This document shows positions 53,368-62,587 of a stretch of 64,000 nt of DNA, piece by piece. A model generated the notes under the pieces. It searched no databases and was not told where the DNA came from. It saw only the letters and a program-made list of their open reading frames with translations. The DNA comes from an uncultured Flavobacteriales bacterium (GTDB lineage Bacteria > Bacteroidota > Bacteroidia > Flavobacteriales > CAJXXR01): contig CAJXXR010000004.1 of the NCBI GenBank assembly GCA_913063375.1, positions 62,001 to 126,000 of the forward strand. Direction: 5' to 3'. How positions within the stretch are numbered: position 1 is the stretch's first letter; every line of letters starts with the position of its first letter. A program made the position numbers and the translations under genes.

Positions 53368-54789
53368 ATGATGAAAAAGTATATTTTGAAATTTTCCCTT
53401 CTTTCGCTCTATCTATCTTTTAATACTAGTCATGCTCAGGTCAGCTGGGAAAAAGTAGATGCTGGTGGAGAATTTACTGCAGCCATTCAATCGGATGGAA
53501 CACTTTGGACATGGGGTTTTAATGCCAATGGACAATTGGGAAGTGGTAATTTGATTGAACAAAATGAACCATTTCAAGTGGGCCTGGATACGAATTGGTC
53601 AGAAATTAGTACTGGGGCAGCCCATTCATTGGCTTTAAAATCTGATGGCTCACTTTGGTCATGGGGCTTAAATTTTAATGGTGGTATAGGTAATGGTACA
53701 AACCTAGATGTACATGCTCCAATGCAAATTGGAACGGCCGACTATTGGGATAAAATAGCTACTGGACAGGGACATAGTTTAGCAATTAAAAACGATGGTA
53801 CCTTGTGGGCTTGGGGTTTCAATACCTTTGGACAAGTAGGTAATAATACAACGGTAGATGTACTTGTTCCAACACAAATAGGAACAGATACAACATGGAC
53901 CAATATTGCTGCAGGAGGAGCTCATTCTGCAGGGATTAAAGATGATGGAACCCTTTGGATGTGGGGGATAGGGCATAATGGTCAACTAGGAACAGGTGAA
54001 ACAATCGCTCATTTAGAACCATTTCAAACTGGTACCGATACTAGTTGGACTAAGGTTGAATTGGGATTTGAATTTAGTTTAGGTCTACAAAATGATGGGA
54101 CCTTATGGTCTTGGGGATTCAGTGTAAACGGACAAACAGGATTGGGAGGTACTAGTGATTTTGTGTTCCCAACTAAAATAGGGTCTGATACAAATTGGAT
54201 AGATATGTCTGCTGGTTCTACTTTTGGTTTTGGAATTAAATCGGATAGTACGTTATATGGTTGGGGATATAATGCTTACGGTCAATTGGGGACTGGAGAT
54301 GATGTTCAACAGAATATACCTATACAAATTGGTACAGCTTCAAATTGGATAAACATCAGTGCAGCAGATGGAATTTCGGATGGAACTTCTGTATTTGGAC
54401 TTCACAGCGTTGGGTTAAAGTCTTCTGAGGATGGGATTTGTGTAACTGGTGCAAATTATTCGGGTCAATTAGGAATTGGAACGACTAATGCTTTAGAATC
54501 TTTTGATTGTAGTGTAGGTGAATTTGTATTAGCTGTAGCGGAGCTGAATCATTCTGATATATGTGTACTCTATAGTACGTCTCAAGGTGTATACACCCTC
54601 TCATTCAATGATGAGAATGCTATGAATAATGCGGAACTTAGTTTGGTGAATATAGAAGGAAAAGAAATTTGGAAGGAGCAAAAAGAAAGTGGTGATTTAA
54701 CCATTGATTTAACCAACTATACCAATGGAATATATTTGTTGAAGGTGAATAGTTTGAAAGGGACAACAACGTATAAATTGATTAGGTAA
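53368..54789 (+). CDS. Secreted RCC1-repeat protein with T9SS type A sorting domain
   Basis: The 473-residue protein has a signal peptide (MKKYILKFSLLSLYLSFNTSHAQ region), then about seven RCC1-like beta-propeller repeats of about 50 residues, each of the form HSLALKSDGSLWSWG followed by N-NGQLGxG and PxQIG. A C-terminal domain ends in NGIYLLKVNSLKG and TYKLIR, a T9SS type A sorting signal. It should be exported across the outer membrane and might act in adhesion or ligand binding. The ATG at 53368 (or 53371) is favoured; an upstream TTG at 53314 would place 18 residues before the signal peptide. No enzyme motif is present. Confidence 0.85.
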   Translation: MMKKYILKFSLLSLYLSFNTSHAQVSWEKVDAGGEFTAAIQSDGTLWTWGFNANGQLGSGNLIEQNEPFQVGLDTNWSEISTGAAHSLALKSDGSLWSWGLNFNGGIGNGTNLDVHAPMQIGTADYWDKIATGQGHSLAIKNDGTLWAWGFNTFGQVGNNTTVDVLVPTQIGTDTTWTNIAAGGAHSAGIKDDGTLWMWGIGHNGQLGTGETIAHLEPFQTGTDTSWTKVELGFEFSLGLQNDGTLWSWGFSVNGQTGLGGTSDFVFPTKIGSDTNWIDMSAGSTFGFGIKSDSTLYGWGYNAYGQLGTGDDVQQNIPIQIGTASNWINISAADGISDGTSVFGLHSVGLKSSEDGICVTGANYSGQLGIGTTNALESFDCSVGEFVLAVAELNHSDICVLYSTSQGVYTLSFNDENAMNNAELSLVNIEGKEIWKEQKESGDLTIDLTNYTNGIYLLKVNSLKGTTTYKLIR

Positions 54790-54818
54790 TTTAAAAAGTG
54801 TTTGGAAATAATTGTAAT

Positions 54819-54853
54819 AAAAAAAGCCTTGAGAACTCTCAAGGCTTTTTTTA
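54819..54853. terminator. Bidirectional terminator between RCC1 and DUF4340 genes
   Basis: Stem AAGCCTTGAG with CTCAAGGCTT and a 4-base loop is flanked by A and T runs; it serves both converging genes. Confidence 0.92.
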
Positions 54854-54854
54854 T

Positions 54855-55841
54855 TTATTTGAATGCTATATTGCTCATCAATATTTTGTTGAAGTTATAG
54901 TACTGAATAATGATATAATCACCCTTCAGTCTTGCATACATCCTATCTACATCTGGTTCTACAAAAGGATTGTCTACTTCATCTAACATTTTATTCATCT
55001 TATAATAAGCTCTTAAAGCTATAGGTTCCTTTCCTTTTTCCTTAATTTTTAAATCGAAATAAGGAACTTGTGTTTCTAGCTTTTCTCCATTCATCGGGTC
55101 AGAATTTAAAATAAACCCTTCATGTCTGATATCTCTGAAGGAAGCTAAATAGGCGTGAACCTTGATCGGATCAACCGCTACGACTTCATTTAGATGATTT
55201 TTGAAAATATATTTTTCACCACTCTTTTCAATACTAAAACCAAGCTTGTCTCCTTGGCCATAATCTAAACTTATAGACTCAATATCTAAGTTATCGATAT
55301 CAAATACAAGGCGATCTCTCCATAGATAAGGGTTAGTATAAAATCTAGAGCTGATATAACCATTGTGTCCCGGTAAATGTAATGCGTACGGTTTTGTAGC
55401 ACCTTTCAGCAACATATAAGTTCCAAGATTGTCGGGTGTGTTATGACCTACATAAAATGTTTTGTCCAACTCGCCGTCTTTGAATACTTCGACCTTGTTT
55501 GATTGTACAGCCATTTTTTTGATGACCTGAGGTTCCATCAATTTTGAGATTGGATTTTTCACCTCCATTCTTGCCATAGTTTTTAGCAGTAGGGCCACAT
55601 TTGTTTGTCTTGCTAGATATTTCCCATCTACCAACCAGCTACCATCATTTTGCCTAGTAAGGCTAACGGTTGATGGTGATTTTGAAGAAATAACGATTTT
55701 GTCGACCTCTTTAATGTTGGCGATACTAAAATCTCTTCGATCAATTCTCGATTCATTAATAGCTGCGCCGTCATTGGAATAATACCAAACGATTCCTCCT
55801 AAAAGGACTAGTGCCACTAAATATAATAGATTCTTTTTCAT
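54855..55841 (-). CDS. DUF4340 domain protein, probably partner of GldFG
   Basis: The 328-residue protein has an N-terminal signal anchor (MKKNLLYLVALVLLGGIVWYY) and an extracytoplasmic DUF4340 domain (KIVISSKSPSTVSLTRQNDGSWLV, RLVFDIDNLDIESISLDYG). DUF4340 proteins are often found with ABC-2/GldG-type membrane proteins and may form a periplasmic part of the complex; their function is not known. It starts 49 bases after gldG on the same strand and so belongs to the same operon. A terminator closes the unit. Confidence 0.85.
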   Translation of the reverse strand: MKKNLLYLVALVLLGGIVWYYSNDGAAINESRIDRRDFSIANIKEVDKIVISSKSPSTVSLTRQNDGSWLVDGKYLARQTNVALLLKTMARMEVKNPISKLMEPQVIKKMAVQSNKVEVFKDGELDKTFYVGHNTPDNLGTYMLLKGATKPYALHLPGHNGYISSRFYTNPYLWRDRLVFDIDNLDIESISLDYGQGDKLGFSIEKSGEKYIFKNHLNEVVAVDPIKVHAYLASFRDIRHEGFILNSDPMNGEKLETQVPYFDLKIKEKGKEPIALRAYYKMNKMLDEVDNPFVEPDVDRMYARLKGDYIIIQYYNFNKILMSNIAFK

Positions 55842-55890
55842 ATAATGTTATCTTGAGGATTGGGGAATAATAAAGGTAAATCTATACAGA

Positions 55891-57621
55891 TTAATTGGCA
55901 TATTTTCTTTTACGTATCCAGATGCTGAAAATTCCGAATAGAATTATGACTCCAATTGGTAGTGCAGTATTAAATGCTTTCCAATAGTTATATTCAGCAT
56001 GTACCCTAGTTTTATCCAATAGTCTTAATTTAAGTTCTCTTGAACGCAAGTTAATAACGGCATTGTCCTCCAATAAATAATCGACAGAATTTAATAGGAA
56101 TTTTTTATTGGCATACTGTACTTTCTCATATTTATCGTACCCTAATGGTAAGGTTTTCCCATTCTGAATTCCGTTGCGAACAATATCACCATCCGATACA
56201 ACAATCATTCTAGTCTTTTTTCCATCTTCTATAAATGGTAAGTCGATATTAGAATTTGGCTTGATTCTATTTTTATAAAGAGAAGTAAATGCGCCTTCTA
56301 ATAATATCGCTACCGTTTGTCTACCAGATTGAAAGTTTTTTTCTTCTGGACGATTTAAAGCACTTTGAAGACTTATTCTAGCCGGTGTATTAACCGTTCC
56401 AGTATATTGGGAAGTTTGTAATAGAACTGTTTTTTTAATTCCCTTAGTTTTAATGGTATCAATACTTGATGCAAAGGTAAATTGGATGGCATCTAAATTG
56501 TTTGTAATTGAATGTTTACTATCTGGAATAACCAATGGCGAGTAATACCAAGGCATCAATTTCCATTGAATTTGGTTGTTCACCTCGGACATTGGTAAAG
56601 GGATTTTGGAACTCGTGATATCCGTCAATAGATCTGTATTTATTCTAACACCGTATTTGAATAATTGATCTTCCAGTCCTAAATCGCGAATAGGGAATGC
56701 GATAGTTTCCATGCTTGTTCTAAGACTATCCATTTCAGCGTGAACAGCATCTATTAGCCAGAGTGCTTTTCCACCTTGCATAATGTACTGGTCAATAAAA
56801 TATTTATCTAGATCGGAATAGGTACTTTTTGGTTTGGCAATAATGATAGCCTGAAATTTATTTAAAGAGCTTAATTGTTTCTTTAATAAATATTCTCCTG
56901 TTATGCTGTCTGTAGGGATTTCTCTTAAATCAAATCTACTGATTACATAATGTTCATTTAAACTTATAGCGAAATCTTCAATTTCATCTTTCGTCAATTC
57001 ATCATGCCCTGTAATAAAAGCAATGGTAGGTTTTACAAATGAACTAGCGGTGCGGATGGCATTCATGAATTCATACTCCAATTCATTTACGGACTCTCTT
57101 AAGTTTTCTTCTGGAGAAGACCCAATGCTGCTTTTTAGTAATTGAATAGCTACTTCTTTACCTCTATACGATAATAGAGCACCTGGAACGATAACTTTTT
57201 CTTGCATACCATCTTCTTCTTGGATCAGAATGGTAGTGGGAATCAATCCTTTTTTCGACAATTGAGACATGATCTCATTTTTCGACTTTTCATCATTAGT
57301 AGCTAAAGGATTGATGAATTCAAATTCGATTTGAGAATTGTTCGACCTTAATTCATCCAATAGAATGGCCGTTTCCCTTTTTAGTTGATTGAATTCAGAA
57401 GGTAACTCCTTTCCTTCAAGGTAAACCTTAATATAAACGATATCATCGATATCTGCCAATAAGGTTTTAGTAGTTTCTGATATCGAAAACCTCTTTTCAC
57501 TGGTAAGATCCCAACGGAAAGTATTGAATTGACTTAGAAAGTATACCATTACTACAATGGCACAAAAGGCTAGAAACCTAAAAATATCCTGGTATTTAGT
57601 TGTCTTGTTCATCGTTACCAT
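55891..57621 (-). CDS. gldG: GldG-type gliding motility ABC transporter auxiliary protein
   Basis: The 576-residue protein has one N-terminal membrane helix (about 12-28), a large extracytoplasmic ABC_transp_aux domain (KVYLEGKELPSEFNQLKRE, later IFNPLATNDEKSK-like and ALWLIDAVHAEMDSL), and a C-terminal helix (about 550-570, ALPIGVIILFGIFSIWI). This is the GldG layout. With GldF and the ATPase GldA (not in the window) it forms an ABC complex required for gliding in Flavobacterium johnsoniae. The ATG overlaps the gldF stop by seven bases, so translation is coupled. Confidence 0.92.
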   Translation of the reverse strand: MVTMNKTTKYQDIFRFLAFCAIVVMVYFLSQFNTFRWDLTSEKRFSISETTKTLLADIDDIVYIKVYLEGKELPSEFNQLKRETAILLDELRSNNSQIEFEFINPLATNDEKSKNEIMSQLSKKGLIPTTILIQEEDGMQEKVIVPGALLSYRGKEVAIQLLKSSIGSSPEENLRESVNELEYEFMNAIRTASSFVKPTIAFITGHDELTKDEIEDFAISLNEHYVISRFDLREIPTDSITGEYLLKKQLSSLNKFQAIIIAKPKSTYSDLDKYFIDQYIMQGGKALWLIDAVHAEMDSLRTSMETIAFPIRDLGLEDQLFKYGVRINTDLLTDITSSKIPLPMSEVNNQIQWKLMPWYYSPLVIPDSKHSITNNLDAIQFTFASSIDTIKTKGIKKTVLLQTSQYTGTVNTPARISLQSALNRPEEKNFQSGRQTVAILLEGAFTSLYKNRIKPNSNIDLPFIEDGKKTRMIVVSDGDIVRNGIQNGKTLPLGYDKYEKVQYANKKFLLNSVDYLLEDNAVINLRSRELKLRLLDKTRVHAEYNYWKAFNTALPIGVIILFGIFSIWIRKRKYAN

Positions 57622-58343
57622 TTTCTACTTTTCAACACTAATTGTGTTGCTTTTAAAAAGAATCCAATCAAGCCTATGAAATAAATAAGGTCTCTAGAAT
57701 CTATTACTCCTCTACTCATAGCTCTATAATGCATGTTGATTCCGAATTGTTCAATAACGTTTGCAAAATTATAGGAACCTAAAGAACCAATTGAATCAAA
57801 CCCTAAGAAAAATATGAAACATAAAATCAAAGAGAAAATGAAGGATACAATCTGATTTTCAGTCATAGAAGAGCAGAATATACCAATTGCGCAATAACTT
57901 GAAGCTAATAGCACCAAACCAAAATAGGAGCCCATTGTCCCACCTTGATCAATATTACCCAATTGCTGTCCTAGTTGATAGGTAGAGTAATAGTATACAA
58001 GGGTAGGTACTAAGGCAAAAATAACAATCACTATGGATGCCAGGTACTTTGCGAAAATGATTTGAAAATCTGAAAGCGGTTTCGTTAAAAGGAGTTCAAA
58101 AGTTCCTGTTTTAACCTCATCAGCCAAAATTCGCATGGTAACAGCGGGTATCAAAAACATGAACACCCATGGGGCTAGAATAAATAGATTTTCTAATCCT
58201 GCATATCCTGTATCGAGAATATTATAGTCTCCAGGGAACACCCATAGGAAAAGACCACAGAGTGTAAGGAATACAATTACTACCAAATAGCCTATCAGGG
58301 AACTGAAAAAGGCATTTATTTCTTTCTTTATTAAACTGAGCAT
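57615..58343 (-). CDS. gldF: GldF-type ABC-2 permease
   Basis: The 242-residue protein is a six-helix ABC-2 permease (MLSLIKKEINAFFSSLIGYL, then LLTKPLSDFQIIFAKYLA and a C-terminal helix ending in LVLKSRKW). It is the membrane subunit of the GldAFG complex. Gene order gldF-gldG with overlapping ends matches other Bacteroidota. It starts 10 bases after the ABM-domain gene. Presence of gldFG alone does not prove gliding, since many non-gliding relatives keep them. Confidence 0.93.
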   Translation of the reverse strand: MLSLIKKEINAFFSSLIGYLVVIVFLTLCGLFLWVFPGDYNILDTGYAGLENLFILAPWVFMFLIPAVTMRILADEVKTGTFELLLTKPLSDFQIIFAKYLASIVIVIFALVPTLVYYYSTYQLGQQLGNIDQGGTMGSYFGLVLLASSYCAIGIFCSSMTENQIVSFIFSLILCFIFFLGFDSIGSLGSYNFANVIEQFGINMHYRAMSRGVIDSRDLIYFIGLIGFFLKATQLVLKSRKW

Positions 58344-58353
58344 ACTGACTAGA

Positions 58354-58653
58354 TTATTCTTTTGCTGTAGATACTTTATTCAACGACCAAGCTTCTGCTT
58401 TATTGGTGAAAAAAGTTTTGGTTTTAGGCCAAACTTCTCCAAATAAGGTTGATTTCCGATAGCGATTTAAATGGTCCTCACTTTCCCATATACTGTGAGT
58501 GAAGAACAAAGATGGATTGTTTTCATCTTGTAGCAATTCTACTTGAAAACAGCCCTCTTGTGCTTTAATTCTATCTTTGTATTGGTCGAAAATGATTTTG
58601 AACTGATCCGCTTTATCGGCTGTGAGTTCAAGTTTAACTAATCGTGTGATCAT
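58354..58653 (-). CDS. ABM-domain (antibiotic biosynthesis monooxygenase-like) protein
   Basis: The 99-residue protein has the ABM ferredoxin-like fold: KLELTADKADQFKIIFDQYK, EGCFQVELLQDENNPSLFF, SIWESEDHLNRYRKS, then FGEVWPKTKTFF. Members act as cofactor-less monooxygenases on quinols or as heme-degrading enzymes, but many have no known activity and no substrate can be assigned here. Its ATG overlaps the stop of the upstream SAM hydrolase gene by four bases and is followed by gldF, so all are in one operon. Confidence 0.85.
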   Translation of the reverse strand: MITRLVKLELTADKADQFKIIFDQYKDRIKAQEGCFQVELLQDENNPSLFFTHSIWESEDHLNRYRKSTLFGEVWPKTKTFFTNKAEAWSLNKVSTAKE

Positions 58654-59456
58654 GAAAAATTGATCTTTATGTTATCCCTAAATTTAAGACCGAAAATTAA
58701 AGAGGCACCGCCTCGTTCATTATGGTCAAATCTAGATATTGCTATTTCAAGGTAATCTGCAGAATTAAAAAGGGCAACAATCTCTCCTTCGGGTACACTA
58801 CTATAATTGGAATCTATTTTTTCAATTTGTCCAAATCTTGGGGATTCAATACTGAATTTTCTAGATCTGGCCGTTTCATTAAATAGTTTCCTAGTTATAT
58901 TGGTGACAACATTTCCATAGTGATCTACATAAATCACCTTTCCGGTAATACTGCTACTGTCTGGGGTGACATTTACTTCCGTGTCGTGTGCTATTTTAAA
59001 TTTCTTTATACTTCTTCCTATTACACCCAAAGTACCACCACGGCTGATGTGTGCAGCAGCGGTAGTAAATACATTCAGCATTGGGAAAATTAGATTTTCT
59101 TGAGCCTGCTGTTCTATTGTAAGGGTCACAATATTATCCGGTTTTGTACTCGGAAACATCAATGAAAAAATGCCATTGTCAGGTCCAACAAAGAAATGTC
59201 CATTAATTTCGAGTACTATGTGGGAATTAGTGTCCTTCCTCCCAGAATCAATATCTACTATATGGACAGTCCCTTTTGGAAAGTGGTGATAGGCATTTCT
59301 TAATATATACGCTCCTTCAATAATGTTGAATGGAGATATGGTGTGTGATATGTCTACAACCTGGACTTCAGAAGCCTGGCTTAATATGTTACCCTTTATA
59401 GCGGCAACGAAATAATCTTTATGTCCGTAATCGGTCGTTAATGTGATTATAGGCAT
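58650..59456 (-). CDS. SAM hydrolase (SAM hydroxide adenosyltransferase, DUF62)
   Basis: The 268-residue enzyme belongs to the SAM hydroxide adenosyltransferase/halogenase family, which splits S-adenosylmethionine to adenosine and methionine using water. Family features are the N-terminal TLTTDYGHKDYFVAAIKG, VDISHTISPFNI, the FFVGPDNGIFS segment (about residues 88-98) typical of hydroxide rather than fluoride/chloride enzymes, and ISRGGTLG. It is the first gene of the minus-strand gldFG operon. The metabolic reason for its position beside gliding genes is unknown; the pairing may simply be syntenic. Confidence 0.92.
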   Translation of the reverse strand: MPIITLTTDYGHKDYFVAAIKGNILSQASEVQVVDISHTISPFNIIEGAYILRNAYHHFPKGTVHIVDIDSGRKDTNSHIVLEINGHFFVGPDNGIFSLMFPSTKPDNIVTLTIEQQAQENLIFPMLNVFTTAAAHISRGGTLGVIGRSIKKFKIAHDTEVNVTPDSSSITGKVIYVDHYGNVVTNITRKLFNETARSRKFSIESPRFGQIEKIDSNYSSVPEGEIVALFNSADYLEIAISRFDHNERGGASLIFGLKFRDNIKINFS

Positions 59457-59657
59457 AGGTTGTATAATCAGTGGAAATTATATTTTTGTCCGAACTATTT
59501 TTCTTAATTTGCGCCGATAAAAATACACATTTTTCTATTTCCAATATAGTTAAAGAAAAGGAAAAAATTGACGAATATCAATTGCCTTCTAAAATTCAGT
59601 TAATTTTATTAACTTGAATAGGAAGAATCAGCATAAACGAAAATAACAAAAAGATCT

Positions 59658-60638
59658 TTGGCAGAGCTAAAAATTACATTAGAAGGCATCAATCCCGTAG
59701 ATATTTACGGTTCGAATAATGCCAAGCTAAATTTGATTAAAAGTTTTTTTCCAAAATTAAAAGTGGTGGCAAGAGGCAACACTTTAAAAGTTATTGGAGA
59801 GGATGAAATACTAGATGTTTTCGAAAGGAAAATGGATTTGCTTGTTGAATATTATCAAAAATTCAACAAACTAACGTTGGAAAATATTGAGCGATTAATA
59901 TTGGAAGAAGCAGATACCATTTTGGCTGCAGATGAAAATATTATCGTCTATGGAAATCATGGGAAAATCATCAAGGCAAGAACAGCTAATCAACATAAAC
60001 TTGTTGATGCTGCTACCAAGAGTGATATGATTTTCGCAATCGGTCCAGCTGGAACGGGTAAAACATATACTGCAGTAGCTTTAGCTGTGAAAGCATTAAA
60101 GGAAAAACAAGTTCGTAAAATTATCATGACTCGCCCAGCAGTTGAGGCAGGTGAAAACCTTGGTTTTTTACCAGGGGATATGAAAGAGAAGTTGGATCCA
60201 TATATGCAACCACTTTACGATGCCTTGTATGATATGATTCCCCGAGAAAAGTTGAAATTACTGATTGAAGAAAGAATCATTGAAATAGCACCTTTAGCAT
60301 TCATGAGAGGTAGAACATTGGACAACGCTTTTGTAATTTTGGATGAAGCCCAAAATACTACGGAAGAGCAGATGAAAATGTTTTTGACAAGAATGGGGAA
60401 GTTGGCAAAGTTCGTTATAACTGGAGATATTTCTCAAATTGACCTTCCAAGAAGACAGCGTTCAGGTTTAAAGCAAGCTTTAAATTTATTGGAAGGCGTA
60501 GATGGAATTGAGCAGATTTACCTGAATGAAAATGATGTCATTCGACACCGATTGGTGAAAAAGGTTATTTCGGCATATTCACAAAACGATAAGCTACGCG
60601 AAGAGCGAAGAAAATTAGATAAAGAACAAAATAACTAG
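59658..60638 (+). CDS. phoH: PhoH-like RNA-associated ATPase (YbeZ type)
   Basis: The 326-residue protein has the PhoH domain: Walker A GPAGTGKT at 129-136, the segment MTRPAVEAGENLGFLPGD, Walker B FVILDEAQNTTEEQMK, and the TGDISQIDLP motif. YbeZ relatives associate with the YbeY endonuclease and act in ribosomal RNA processing. The only reasonable start is TTG at 59658, as the next internal Met is far inside; this matches the N-terminal pattern of other Bacteroidota PhoH proteins. It is divergent from the SAM hydrolase gene across a 201-base gap with no clear gene. purC follows 3 bases later. Confidence 0.93.
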   Translation: MAELKITLEGINPVDIYGSNNAKLNLIKSFFPKLKVVARGNTLKVIGEDEILDVFERKMDLLVEYYQKFNKLTLENIERLILEEADTILAADENIIVYGNHGKIIKARTANQHKLVDAATKSDMIFAIGPAGTGKTYTAVALAVKALKEKQVRKIIMTRPAVEAGENLGFLPGDMKEKLDPYMQPLYDALYDMIPREKLKLLIEERIIEIAPLAFMRGRTLDNAFVILDEAQNTTEEQMKMFLTRMGKLAKFVITGDISQIDLPRRQRSGLKQALNLLEGVDGIEQIYLNENDVIRHRLVKKVISAYSQNDKLREERRKLDKEQNN

Positions 60639-60641
60639 GCA

Positions 60642-61592
60642 ATGGCAAAAGCATTGAAGGAGACGAATTTTCAATTTGAAAATCAAGCATCTGTTTATCA
60701 CGGAAAGGTTCGTGATGTTTATTTCATAGGAGAGGACCAGTTAGCAATTATTTCTAGTGATCGTATTTCAGCCTTTGATGTGGTGCTTCCTGAAGGAATC
60801 CCATTTAAAGGACAAATCTTAAATCAAATTGCATGTCGCTTTTTACAAAGCACTGAGGATATTTGTCCAAATTGGTTGGTAGCAACCCCAGACCCATATG
60901 CCAGTGTAGGAAAAAGATGTGATGCATTTAAAGTAGAAATGGTCATTCGTGGATACTTAGCAGGACATGCTTGGAGAGAATATAGAGAAGGGAAACGTAT
61001 ACTCTGTGGAGTTGCTCTACCTGAAGGCATGAAGGAAAATGATAAGTTTCCTAGTCCAATTATTACACCAAGTACTAAGGCGGATAATGGAGAGCATGAT
61101 GAAGATATCTCTAGAGAGGAAATTTTGTCTCAAGGGATTGTTTCTGAAGAGGATTATGTAATTCTTGAAAAATATACAAAAGAGGTATTTGAAAGAGGAA
61201 CTGAGCTAGCTGCAAAAATGGGTTTGATTTTGGTAGATACTAAATATGAATTCGGAAAGGATTCTAATGGTGTAATTACCTTAATTGATGAAATTCATAC
61301 ACCAGATTCTTCTCGTTACTTTGTTACTGAGGGATATCAGGATAGACAAGATCAAGGACAGGCACAAAAGCAATTGTCAAAGGAATTTGTCCGTCAATGG
61401 TTAATAGAAAATGGATTCCAGGGGCAAGATGGTCAAACTGTTCCAGAGATGACTCCAGAAAAGATCAATGAAATCTCTGAACGCTATATAGAGCTTTATG
61501 AGAAATTGATGGGAGAAAAATTTATTAAGGCAGATAATTCCAATATTACGGAAAGAGTATTTGAAAACGTAAGTAATTATTTCACGAAATAA
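60642..61592 (+). CDS. purC: Phosphoribosylaminoimidazole-succinocarboxamide synthase
   Basis: PurC joins aspartate to the carboxyaminoimidazole ribotide in purine synthesis. The 316-residue protein is the longer SAICAR synthase type common in Bacteroidota. Motifs are [37 protein letters not shown] start of the ATP fold, [16 protein letters not shown], and the [12 protein letters not shown] substrate loop. It is 3 bases from phoH, probably co-transcribed, and is followed by a terminator. guaB, another purine gene, lies about 24 kb away. Confidence 0.95.
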   Translation: MAKALKETNFQFENQASVYHGKVRDVYFIGEDQLAIISSDRISAFDVVLPEGIPFKGQILNQIACRFLQSTEDICPNWLVATPDPYASVGKRCDAFKVEMVIRGYLAGHAWREYREGKRILCGVALPEGMKENDKFPSPIITPSTKADNGEHDEDISREEILSQGIVSEEDYVILEKYTKEVFERGTELAAKMGLILVDTKYEFGKDSNGVITLIDEIHTPDSSRYFVTEGYQDRQDQGQAQKQLSKEFVRQWLIENGFQGQDGQTVPEMTPEKINEISERYIELYEKLMGEKFIKADNSNITERVFENVSNYFTK

Positions 61593-61612
61593 TTATTTTT
61601 TACCCAATATTA

Positions 61613-61650
61613 AAAAAAAGTCCTCTAGTTTATATTAGAGGGCTTTTTTT
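61613..61650 (+). terminator. Intrinsic terminator after purC
   Basis: An 11-bp stem AAAGTCCTCTA with TAGAGGGCTTT (one G-T pair) and an 8-base loop is followed by a T-run. Confidence 0.85.
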
Positions 61651-61742
61651 ATTTAACTTATTGAAATAGAATTATTTGGTAATTATTTCGTTATATTATT
61701 GAAGAGGTTTTTTGAAGGTGTTTCGAGAGAAACAATTTAGTT

Positions 61743-62501
61743 ATGTTAAAGACAAAATATATATGTCTGCTTTTTTTCCTTTTTCTATTTAATACCGCAG
61801 ATGCAAGCAAATATCCTATAGAGTTTAAGGTAAAGGAAAATACTTATTCCCAATTCAATTTGAATCAACTAGTACTTCCTATAGGTCTTATTGGTTATGG
61901 TTTTTGGGCACTGAACAACCCGAAATTAAAATCATATGATTATGAACTTCAAAGAAAATTGAGGTATCAACAGGATAGAGTTTTGGTCAATGATTTGATA
62001 TTGTATACCCCTGTATTTAGTGTTTATGCTTTGAATGCCTTAGGAATTCATGGAAAACATAATTTTGTGGATAGAAGTATAGCCTTGTTAACGGCACATT
62101 TTATTACAATAAACTCAGTTATTCAGTTAAAGTCTGTTACAAAAGTACATAGACCTGATGGAACTGGTAGAAGTTCATTTCCTTCTGGACATACTGCTAT
62201 CGCATTTATGTGTGCAGAGTTTTTGCATCAGGAATTCAAACATACGTCTCCTTTATACAGTTTTACTGGATATCTCGTTGCTTCAGGGATCGCATACCAT
62301 AGAATTTATATCAATCGGCACTGGTTTTCCGATGTTGTGGCGGGAGCTGGTTTTGGAATATTGGGAACTAAAGTGGCTTATTGGTTATTGCCAATATTTC
62401 AAAAAGCGCTTGTAGGCGTTAAAAAAAGTATAGGGATTTCTCAGGTAGCGCCTTATTATAAAAATGGAAAAACTGGGATAGGTATTAAAATTGATTTATA
62501 G
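61743..62501 (+). CDS. PAP2-superfamily membrane-associated phosphatase
   Basis: The 252-residue protein has a signal peptide (residues 1-22) and the three PAP2 motifs: KSVTKVHRPDG (KxxxxxxRP), SFPSGHTAIAF (PSGH) and YHRIYINRHWFSDVVAG (RxxxxxHxxxD, with the catalytic His). Hydrophobic helices surround them. It is a phosphatase acting in or on the periplasmic side of a membrane; substrates for the group include phosphatidic acid, undecaprenyl diphosphate and phosphatidylglycerol phosphate, and which one applies here cannot be told. It is a single gene. Confidence 0.9.
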   Translation: MLKTKYICLLFFLFLFNTADASKYPIEFKVKENTYSQFNLNQLVLPIGLIGYGFWALNNPKLKSYDYELQRKLRYQQDRVLVNDLILYTPVFSVYALNALGIHGKHNFVDRSIALLTAHFITINSVIQLKSVTKVHRPDGTGRSSFPSGHTAIAFMCAEFLHQEFKHTSPLYSFTGYLVASGIAYHRIYINRHWFSDVVAGAGFGILGTKVAYWLLPIFQKALVGVKKSIGISQVAPYYKNGKTGIGIKIDL

Positions 62502-62541
62502 GGACAATCAAGAAACCCTAATTTAAAGACTTTTAGAGAAG

Positions 62542-62576
62542 AAAAAAGGTCATTCACATAGTGAATGACCTTTTGA
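62542..62576. terminator. Bidirectional terminator between PAP2 and DUF4249 genes
   Basis: Arms AAAAGGTCATTCAC and GTGAATGACCTTTT form a 14-bp stem with a 3-base loop between the converging genes. Confidence 0.9.
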
Positions 62577-62587
62577 TATTTAAAATG

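Noticed and set aside
53458..54480. RCC1 repeats considered as a CRISPR-like or minisatellite array
   Set aside because: The repeats are coding, in frame, of about 150-160 bases with diverged sequence, and match protein-level propeller repeats.
59457..59657. Gap between SAM hydrolase and phoH considered for a riboswitch (SAM-type)
   Set aside because: The sequence is AT-rich with no conserved SAM riboswitch core or terminator hairpin that I could see. A TATTTTTG box on the plus strand is present but too far from the phoH start to be assigned.
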